NCBI GenBank assembly: GCA_963675135.1
Contig: OY776129.1
Location: 72,013,348-72,077,347 of the forward strand
Reading direction: 5' to 3'
Source: Galeopsis tetrahit
Lineage: Eukaryota; Streptophyta; Magnoliopsida; Lamiales; Lamiaceae
Length of the DNA stretch: 64,000 nt
Below the pieces are notes generated by a model that was given only the letters and a program-made list of their open reading frames with translations, was not told where the DNA came from and made no database searches. Both the position numbers and the translations under genes were made by a program. This document shows positions 57,007 through 64,000 of the stretch, in pieces; the stretch's first letter is position 1, and the number at the start of each line of letters is the position of its first letter.

Positions 57007-57185
57007 TGTGATAAATAATATTCTATCACCCTGAATATTGGTGATGAGATTGTATAGTATATATACGAGGCTGAGATACAACAGAATGCATACAAATAGG
57101 AAAATAAAGATTCAAAATATAAATCAAGATATTAATCTAAATCCCTATATGTGTGGCTTCGTCAACTGCACCCTTATCTCTTTTA
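57007..57185 (-). repeat. 3' LTR of the young Copia element
   Basis: No difference found to 61135-61313. The polyprotein stop codon at 57137-57139 lies inside this LTR, so coding and LTR overlap by about 49 bp. Confidence 0.94.
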
Positions 57186-60100
57186 CCCCCCGTCAAGCTG
57201 GCCGTGGGTTGCAAACCGACGCAAAGCTTGGAACGTAGTAATTCGAAAGCCGGACGGGGAAGACTCTTCGTAAACACATCCACAATCTGAAGATGTGAGG
57301 GAACATGCTTTGTATCCAAACGACCGGAGGAGACAAGTTCACGTATGAAGTGGCAATCGATATCAATATGTTTAGCACGCTTATGGGCCACCGGATTTTG
57401 ACTCAAGAATAATGCACTAGTGTTATCACACAACAGAACTGGTCGCGTCTGTGGTAAAGCACGAAGCTCCCCTAACAAGTGAGTTAACCAAACCATTTCT
57501 TGAGCGGTGTTTGCAAGAGCACGATACTCAGATTCACAACTAGAACGAGAGACCGTAGGTTGTTTCTTTGCACACCACGAAACCAAATTATCGCCCAAAA
57601 ATATAGAATAACCATATGTTGATCGTCGAGTCTCAACACAACGGGCCCAATCTGCATCTGAATACCCCACAATATCTGAAACATTCGAGCGTGTAAAAGT
57701 TAGGCCCAAATGTAAGGTACCTTTGACATACCGAAGAATCCGTTTCACTGCCAAGAAGTGATCAATCGTCGGGGCCTGAAGAAATTGACTTACATGACTA
57801 ACTGCATAGGATAAATCAGGCCGCGTTATAGTCAAATATTGCAAAGCACCCACCAAAGATCGATAAAGAGTGGGTTCACCAAAAAGTTCTCCCTTACTGA
57901 TGAGATTAGTTCCAGCCGGTAGTGGAGTAGAAACAGGTTTTGAATCAAGTAGCGATGCTCGAGCGAGAATATCATGAGCGTATTTTACTTGTCCCAAAAA
58001 TAGGCCCGAGTCAGTATGCGTAATTTCGAGACCTAGGAAATAAGTTAATTTTCTCAAATCCTTTGTAGCGAACTCATTGTTTACACGATTTATAAAGCGC
58101 CGAAGAGCCAAAGGATCGCTGCCTGTGACTATTATATCGTCCACATAAAGAAGAAGAAACATAGTGTAATCGGGACGATGTAGAAAGAAGAGGGATGTGT
58201 CCGCTCTACTGCACGTAAACCCCAAGCTAGAGAGGAAAGTGCTGAATCGAGTAAACCAAGCCCGTGGAGCTTGTCGAAGCCCATAGAGCGCGCGTTTCAA
58301 TCGACATACATGATTGGGTCGTTTCGGATCAATAAACCCTGGAGGTTGAGACATAAGAACTGGTTTGTCAAGAAAACCATTTAGAAAAGCATTTTTGACG
58401 TCTAATTGATGCAAGGGCCATTGACGCTGAACCGCAAGAGCCAAAATAACACGAACAGTGGCTGCCCGGACCACGGGACTAAACGTATGAGAGAAATCAA
58501 ATCCAGGTACTTGAGTAAACCCTTGGGCCACCAAACGGGCTTTGAAACGTTCAATCGACCCATCTTGTTTGTATTTCGTGCGAAAAACCCATTTTGAGCC
58601 TACAATATTACCATTTACCGGTCGAGGTACCAATTCCCATGTGTCATTATTGTGTAAAGCGGCCATCTCCTCACGCATAGCCGTATACCATTGTGGTTGC
58701 TTGATTGCTGAACGGAAACCCTTTGGTTCAGAGGCTGAGGCTAGAGCTGTGAGCAAGGCTGTCGTTGCAATATTAACAGAATAACGAGGCTTAAATATTC
58801 CTGATTTTGCCCTTGTTTGCATCGGATGAACAGAGACGGATCGAGGTGGTGCAGGAGGAGGAACAGGCTGCTCGTCGATCGGGGCAATAGGTGGAACATC
58901 CTGATTCAGAACAGGAGGTACAACAACTGGGTGTTGCATGGAAATGGTGGGAGAAGCATCGCATGGGCATAGTGTGCATGGCTGGGAATGAGGCTTGCAT
59001 GGGGAGGCTGTTTGAGGAGGTAAGGATGGTGTCAATGGCCTGCGCTGGGAAAGAACCTGTGGTTCAAAAAATGAAGAGAAATCCAACTTATTAGCAACAG
59101 TAGAGTGATTATCCCCAGAAAATGGAAAATAATTTTCATCAAATTGGGCATGACGCGTAACATATAAACGGGAAGAGACAGGATCGAAGCCCCGAAAACC
59201 CTTATGAATACTGCTATAACCCAAGAAAATACATGGTTGGCTGCGAGGTGCCAATTTGTGCTCGGCATAATCACGAAGATATGGGTAAACTCTACACCCA
59301 AAAGGCTTGAAATTGACAAAATTTGGCAGTGTGCCAAATAAGACCTGAAATGGCGATTTTTGTTCCAAGATAGCAGAAGGTAGGCGATTAAATATATAAA
59401 CAGCCGTAGAGAAAGCGTCAAGCCAATAAGTAGCTGGAGCATGTGCATGAAATAAAAGAGAGAGCCCAGTTTCAGTAATATGCCTGTGTTTTCGTTCGGC
59501 ACGACCATTTTGTTGAGGTGTGTATGGACATGAGAACCGATGAAAAATACCACGAGAGACAAAAAAATCACGAACCCGACCATTCGTAAACTCCGTTCCA
59601 CCATCACTCTGAAATGTCTTTATAGTGCAAGAAAATTGATTGCAAACGAGTGTTGTAAATTTCACCAAAATGTCATAAAATTCGGATTTTGCACGCAAAG
59701 GATATAACCATGTAAAGCGGGAATAATCATCAACAAATACGACATAATAACGGAATCCATCCGTTGAAGTAACAGGGGCAGGTCCCCATAAATCACAATG
59801 AACCAAATCCAATACGCGTGAAGCACGTTTTTCATTAATATCAAAAGACAGACGCTTACTCTTAGCCAATTGGCAAGATGAACAAATGTTTGGTTTTGGC
59901 AACAATGATGTAACAGCCAAAAAACCCAAACGTTGTAACAATTGAATAACAGAAAATGACACATGACCTAAACGAGAATGCCATAACTCAAATGATGCCT
60001 TCAAAACCCTCGATCGAAGAGCTGCCACTAAAGCCGAAGACCCCTGCTCTAAAATGTAAAGGCCATTACTGCATTTGCCCTGAGCCAGAATCTCCCTTGT

Positions 60101-61051
60101 CAATCGATTCTGAATTTCAAAAGACTGATTAGAAAACGTAACATCAACTGGCAAATCCGAGGTTAATTTACTTATTGAGAGCAAATTCTTAGTAATATGC
60201 GGAACGACCAAAACATTCTTTAACGGTAATTTATTATTAATAACGCAAGAACCCAAATGTGAGATATGGAGAGAGTCACCGTTACCAACAATTACATGAT
60301 TATTACCGTTGTATGGTTCAAAGGTATTGAGGGGAGCAGTGTCATTCGTCATGTGGGCGGATGCTCCCGTATCAACGTACCAATCCGGTTGTGAAGAGGA
60401 TGCAACCTTACACTGATTCTGAAATGCTTGAGCAAGGTGTGCAGCGGCTGGAGTAGAGTCCCGGACATAACGGCGTGAGCAATTGTTGGCATAATGACCC
60501 GGTTCACGGTAAATTTGACATTTAGGAACATATGACCTTTTATCATTGCTAGAAGAGAAAGAACCACGACCTTTGTCACCAGATGGACGAGAGAAATTTC
60601 CAGATCGACCACCACGGGAAGAGCCACGCCCACCATGCGAGGCAGAGTTCCGATTCTGTGCAAAGAAAGCAGCAGGGGCTGTGTTCGCAACCTGAGACTC
60701 CATGACCTTATCATACAATTCATAGTTTCGAGCTTGATGAATGAGATCATGAAAGGAGGGGGCTGGGGTGAGAGCCATACGAATGTCCGTAAAACCACGA
60801 AATTGCGGACCAAGCCCTCGCATGAACCAATGACTTTTGTCGGTATCGTCAATGGGGCGACCAATCGCAGCAAGTTGATCGCATATTGATTTGAATTTAC
60901 GGTTGTACTCAACAACTGAAGAGGAACCGCGTTTCAGGAATTGAAGCTCATCACGTAACTGATGAGCCCTAGAGGTAGAAGAGTGGCTGAAGGCAGTTTC
61001 TAATGCAAGCCATACTTCACGCGCGGATTCAAGATTAACAACTTCCGCCAT
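57137..61051 (-). CDS. Copia Gag-Pol polyprotein, open, gag N-terminus apparently missing
   Basis: ATG at 61051 opens MAEVVNLESAREVW and the frame runs 1304 aa with no stop. The first residues correspond to the middle of the usual Copia gag (UBN2-type, LESAREVWLALETAFSHSS), so the N-terminal portion usually found before it (on the order of 100 residues) is absent; only 83 bases separate the LTR from the ATG. Next are a CCHC-like knuckle region (CQIYREPGHYANNC, second Cys changed to Tyr relative to CxxC), protease DTGA (Asp 227), integrase (ELWHSRLGH, CSSCQLAK, HCDLWGP), reverse transcriptase YVDD (Asp 971-972) and RNase H (SDADWA, CDNTSALFLSQNP). The frame ends within the 3' LTR. Confidence 0.93.
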   Translation of the reverse strand: MAEVVNLESAREVWLALETAFSHSSTSRAHQLRDELQFLKRGSSSVVEYNRKFKSICDQLAAIGRPIDDTDKSHWFMRGLGPQFRGFTDIRMALTPAPSFHDLIHQARNYELYDKVMESQVANTAPAAFFAQNRNSASHGGRGSSRGGRSGNFSRPSGDKGRGSFSSSNDKRSYVPKCQIYREPGHYANNCSRRYVRDSTPAAAHLAQAFQNQCKVASSSQPDWYVDTGASAHMTNDTAPLNTFEPYNGNNHVIVGNGDSLHISHLGSCVINNKLPLKNVLVVPHITKNLLSISKLTSDLPVDVTFSNQSFEIQNRLTREILAQGKCSNGLYILEQGSSALVAALRSRVLKASFELWHSRLGHVSFSVIQLLQRLGFLAVTSLLPKPNICSSCQLAKSKRLSFDINEKRASRVLDLVHCDLWGPAPVTSTDGFRYYVVFVDDYSRFTWLYPLRAKSEFYDILVKFTTLVCNQFSCTIKTFQSDGGTEFTNGRVRDFFVSRGIFHRFSCPYTPQQNGRAERKHRHITETGLSLLFHAHAPATYWLDAFSTAVYIFNRLPSAILEQKSPFQVLFGTLPNFVNFKPFGCRVYPYLRDYAEHKLAPRSQPCIFLGYSSIHKGFRGFDPVSSRLYVTRHAQFDENYFPFSGDNHSTVANKLDFSSFFEPQVLSQRRPLTPSLPPQTASPCKPHSQPCTLCPCDASPTISMQHPVVVPPVLNQDVPPIAPIDEQPVPPPAPPRSVSVHPMQTRAKSGIFKPRYSVNIATTALLTALASASEPKGFRSAIKQPQWYTAMREEMAALHNNDTWELVPRPVNGNIVGSKWVFRTKYKQDGSIERFKARLVAQGFTQVPGFDFSHTFSPVVRAATVRVILALAVQRQWPLHQLDVKNAFLNGFLDKPVLMSQPPGFIDPKRPNHVCRLKRALYGLRQAPRAWFTRFSTFLSSLGFTCSRADTSLFFLHRPDYTMFLLLYVDDIIVTGSDPLALRRFINRVNNEFATKDLRKLTYFLGLEITHTDSGLFLGQVKYAHDILARASLLDSKPVSTPLPAGTNLISKGELFGEPTLYRSLVGALQYLTITRPDLSYAVSHVSQFLQAPTIDHFLAVKRILRYVKGTLHLGLTFTRSNVSDIVGYSDADWARCVETRRSTYGYSIFLGDNLVSWCAKKQPTVSRSSCESEYRALANTAQEMVWLTHLLGELRALPQTRPVLLCDNTSALFLSQNPVAHKRAKHIDIDCHFIRELVSSGRLDTKHVPSHLQIVDVFTKSLPRPAFELLRSKLCVGLQPTASLTGGKRDKGAVDEATHIGI

Positions 61052-61123
61052 GGATTCTTCTGTTAGAGACAAAAGCGTAGGAGGAAAAATAAGAGAAGGG
61101 GAAACTTAGGGCTTAGGGTGAAA

Positions 61124-61134
61124 GGCTGATACCA
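61124..61134 (-). other. Primer-binding site of the young Copia element
   Basis: TGGTATCAGCC on the minus strand directly abuts the LTR; matches the initiator-Met tRNA type. Confidence 0.85.
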
Positions 61135-61313
61135 TGTGATAAATAATATTCTATCACCCTGAATATTGGTGATGAGATTGTATAGTATATATACGAGGCT
61201 GAGATACAACAGAATGCATACAAATAGGAAAATAAAGATTCAAAATATAAATCAAGATATTAATCTAAATCCCTATATGTGTGGCTTCGTCAACTGCACC
61301 CTTATCTCTTTTA
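61135..61313 (-). repeat. 5' LTR of the young Copia element
   Basis: Partner of 57007-57185; both ends are fixed by the target duplication and the PBS. Confidence 0.94.
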
Positions 61314-61318
61314 ATATT

Positions 61319-61789
61319 GATCTCTTGTGGACAATATATATTGTTGACAAAAACGTGTGTAAGATCATTCTACAAATCTTTTTCTGTGTGACAAATTAAT
61401 TTTTACTTATATTTCAATTTTTTTGATTGGACATTTAATTTATTTTTTTTCAAATTTTATGTTTGTTAAATGCAATTATTTTGTTCGACCCCGTTTATTA
61501 ACTTAAATCTCTTTCTACGACGCTAAAGTGTCGACACAGGGTTTAGAGTGTCAAGTTCACAATGCTCGACATTCTTGAAACCGAGATTTTTCAAAAAAAA
61601 AAAAAAAAAAAAAAAAAACGATAAAAATATGTATAACATCTTGCAGCATAAAAACTTAAAACATTTTAAACATTAATCAAAGTATAAGCGTTTTCATAAA
61701 ACGTACGTACGCACATGACACACCCACCCACCCACCCACACATCATACATCATCAATTAACCTTTAAAGACTAGTCACACAACATAAAT
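61319..61789. other. AT-rich spacer with poly-A and (CCCA)n
   Basis: A 26-base A run (61593-61618) and a CACCCACCCACCCACCC microsatellite near 61722-61739. No gene. Confidence 0.5.
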
Positions 61790-63408
61790 AATTTATTTTT
61801 TTTGAACATACACCAGGAGTATTGAAAGATCTAAACAACACACATCTCCTTAATATATTCTGGAATATTAGTTTCAACCCAATCATGAGGTGTTGAAAAA
61901 TTCCAAGCCAATTGAGCAAGGGAATGAGCCGCTTGATTATATCTTCTTTGCACATGGTCACAATCCCAAAACAAGAGCTTCTTCATAAAATTTCTGATTT
62001 TTTGGACCAAGGTAAACTCCATTCCTTCCACAAAAAAAAGAAGCCCCGATTGCCTGCACCGCATTCATAGCATCCATCCGAAGAGAAGTGATGTTGATTC
62101 TTCTCTTAACACAGCTTTCCAATCCAAACACAGCCGCATAAAGCTCTGCTGCAAGCACAGTACCTGGATGCACAATTTGTCGCCCACCAGCTAAAACCAC
62201 CGAATTATCCTCTCGAAAAACCACATAGCCTATTGCAAATAACCCTTTCTCAACATTGAAGGCAGCATCTGTGAAGAGTGTCAACGAATTTTGCAAACGC
62301 TTACCAACAAAATTGGAAGAATTCGAACAGTGATTAATAAGTAAAGACTCCGGCTTCAAAAAATCTTGCCAATAATGTAAAGCCCAATCAACATCAAACA
62401 CCATTGGAATCAAGATTTTTGAGCCCTTCTGTTTCTTCAAATGAACCCATTGGCATCTAGTCTTCCATATAGCCCAAGCAACAATAATGAACTTTGAAAA
62501 GAAGTGAGCATCAAAATGATCTTTAATGGCCAAAAGAAACTGACTACATGACCCCTGAATAAAATTTTTGATGTCATGCCAAAACCCCTGCTTTTTCCAA
62601 ACATTCTTTGCAAACACACATTTAACAATAACATGCAAAGTATCTAGCAAATGACGCACCACAGCATAAGCAAAATGGGTTAATAGGCACATGATGAACA
62701 ACCAAATTACCTTCAGTGGCAAGTGTTTCATTAATAAGCTTCCATCCAAAAATCCGAACTTTAGATGGTATGTGCAATTTCCATAAAAATCCCCAAAGAT
62801 CATGTAACCTGATATTCTCTGAACCCGATGGGAAGGAAGTTTTGGCTTTGAGCTGTGAGTCCTGGAAAGCCAAACCATATCCCGAAGCCACTGTATAAAT
62901 ACCCGAAGATGTCTCCTTCCAGAATCTTTGGTCCCTATTCTGAGAACCCACCAACGGAGTCATCAAAATTGCATCAGCTTCAAAAGGGAGAAAAGCATTT
63001 CGAATAAGGTCCACATTCCAAGTGTAATCTGGAGATATAAATCTTTCCACCATCGAAGCACTCGCAATACGAGAATGTATACGACCATCTTTTAATCCTG
63101 AGACCCATCTATCTTTCCAAATATGGACACCACATCCATTACCTATTCTCCATCTGGTTCCTGCATCCACTAAATCCCTACTCCAAAGCAAAGACCTCCA
63201 AATGAATGAAGGATTCGAACCTAAACCAGCACATAAAATATCTGATTGTTTAAAATATCTTGCTTTAAAAAGTTGGCTTACCAGAGATTCAGGCCGCTGC
63301 ATAATCCTCCAAAGTTGTTTAGCTAGTAATGCTTTGTTAAAAAAGACCAACTTTCGGAAATTAAGGCCCCCCTCATTTCTAGGTTTGCACAAATCACTCC
63401 ATTGCTTC
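61790..63408 (-). pseudogene. 5'-truncated, frameshifted LINE (L1-type) ORF2 remnant
   Basis: From the right: WSDLCKPRNEGGLNFRKL (63406 downward), the segment just after the LINE reverse transcriptase; then the zinc-binding reverse-transcriptase region (RFWKETSSGIYTVASGYGL, FLWKLHIPSKVRIFGWKL, CLCCG); a frameshift near 62660; FAKNVWKKQGFW and an RNase H domain (LFTDAAFN, AAELYAAVFGLE, RMDAMNAVQAI); a second frameshift near 62045; and VQRRYNQAAHSLAQLA to a stop at 61831. The 3' end is a short A-rich tail (61789-61803). The RT core is absent. It is cut at the 5' side by an LTR. Confidence 0.88.
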
Positions 63409-64000
63409 TGATTCGGGTGGAATTTACACGTTTTAGGGGCACATGTGAGGTGTATTTTGATGTGGATTTCATTGAATTATGCATGGAATATGATTGTTTA
63501 AGCCAAAATGAGAGAAAGGTTGTGTTTTGTCGATTTTATAGGAAATACGATGGAATTTGGAGCAAAACACCAACCATACTTTACTGGATCAGGAAGAGGA
63601 GTGCACCGTTGGATTCGTCTCGAAAAATGGAGTGGAATGAAAAAAAGAATCGAGTCAATCGGAGGTCGGAAGCTCGAGATACGAAGAGACGAAAAAACAT
63701 GTCCGGGTAGAAGCGACCCGGGCGGGTCAAAACGACCCGGGCAAGGGCAGAATTTGGGGCAGTTCGTATTTGGCCCGGGTGAAACCCACCCGGCCGGGTG
63801 GTTTCGACCCGGGCAAGGCCAAAAATGTTTTTGCTTCGTATTTTGGCCGGGTGGCATGCCCGGGTGGGAGCCACCCGGCCGGGTGACCTCATTCTCGGGG
63901 GTTTTTGGCCATTTTCTCCATTTTTGAGGTACCAACTTGCAATTTTGGCATCCAAACCCTTCCCCAACACTATATAAGGCCTCATTCTTGAAGCCCAAGA
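63409..64000 (+). mobile_element. LTR (plus orientation) with CCCGGG-rich core, continues past the window
   Basis: Starts TGATTCGGGTGGAATTTACACG right at the break in the LINE. A core (about 63700-63900) has many CCCGGG, GGCCGGGTG and ACCCGG words, and a TATA box TATATAAGG lies at about 63971-63979. Related by inversion to the LTR ending at 43398: same opening octamer, similar distance to the TATA box (about 560-580 bp) and a shared ATGGAGTGGAATGAAAAAAAGAATCGAG-type segment. The internal region lies beyond the window. Confidence 0.7.

Larger units (their letters stand above)
57007..61313 (-). mobile_element. Complete young Ty1/Copia retrotransposon, 4307 bp
   Basis: The 179-bp LTRs at 57007-57185 and 61135-61313 appear identical. 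ATATT lies on both outer sides (57002-57006, 61314-61318), a 5-bp target duplication. On the minus strand: PBS TGGTATCAGCC (61124-61134), polyprotein from ATG 61051, purine tract GACGGGGGG (57186-57194), 3' LTR. LTR ends read TA...CA in element orientation rather than TG...CA. Small size fits a compact Copia lineage such as Ale/Retrofit (inferred). Insertion must be very recent. Confidence 0.95.

Noticed and set aside
61052..61072. Upstream start for the young Copia polyprotein
   Set aside because: It begins with TTG; the first ATG is at 61051.
63498..63998. Overlapping frames of 134-166 residues on both strands
   Set aside because: CCCGGG-rich LTR sequence gives long frames on both strands; no codon or domain signal.

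Overview
This window is nuclear DNA from a flowering plant, most likely a eudicot. It is AT-rich, has GT-AG introns and carries plant-specific gene families. The long non-coding stretches are packed with transposable elements, so most of the sequence is repeats. I cannot name the species from sequence alone. No bacterial-type operons, CRISPR arrays or convincing tRNA/rRNA genes were seen.

The left 6 kb is mobile DNA. It begins with the 3' end of a Copia retrotransposon (1-211) inserted into a foldback element (212-431), then a complete minus-strand Copia element (1114-5890) with an intact 1428-residue polyprotein.

A gene-rich arm follows (about 7.9-40.5 kb) with five real genes, all with exon chains that close in frame. 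They are a TMK-type leucine-rich-repeat receptor kinase (7928-11152, +), an R3HCC1L-like TPR/RRM-like protein (14237-19963, +), a clade-F-like polygalacturonase-family protein (22555-24955, +), a mitochondrial OXA1/YidC insertase (25989-32026, +) and SERRATE, the zinc-finger RNA effector of microRNA processing (34233-40543, -). OXA1 and SERRATE converge. These genes do not form a pathway; they are independent housekeeping, signalling and cell-wall genes. Their introns and spacers host many small DNA transposons: a family of foldback elements with GGGTTAATTGCA-like ends and 9-bp target duplications (Mutator type), Stowaway and Tourist/Harbinger elements, and a possible Helitron end.

From about 40.9 to 56 kb lies repeat-rich, probably heterochromatic sequence. 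It holds a decayed gag-bearing LTR element whose LTR has landed in an F-box pseudogene, a 1.6-kb direct duplication of that pseudogene with its internal tandem arrays, a 1.4-kb AT-rich block present twice, several minisatellites and a hAT element with a perfect 8-bp target duplication. A two-exon, 8-cysteine defensin-like gene sits at 56010-56536 (-).

The right end holds a very young Copia element (57007-61313, -) with apparently identical LTRs and a 5-bp target duplication, then a 5'-truncated, frameshifted LINE (61790-63408, -) cut by another LTR (63409 to the window end, +). That LTR is related to the one at 43 kb.

I found no wholly new biochemical system. The most interesting signals are the coherent 9-bp-TSD foldback family spread through gene introns, a GC-rich poly(A)-tailed retroposon with a 17-bp target duplication (12854-13651), and the young Copia element that seems to lack the N-terminal part of gag.
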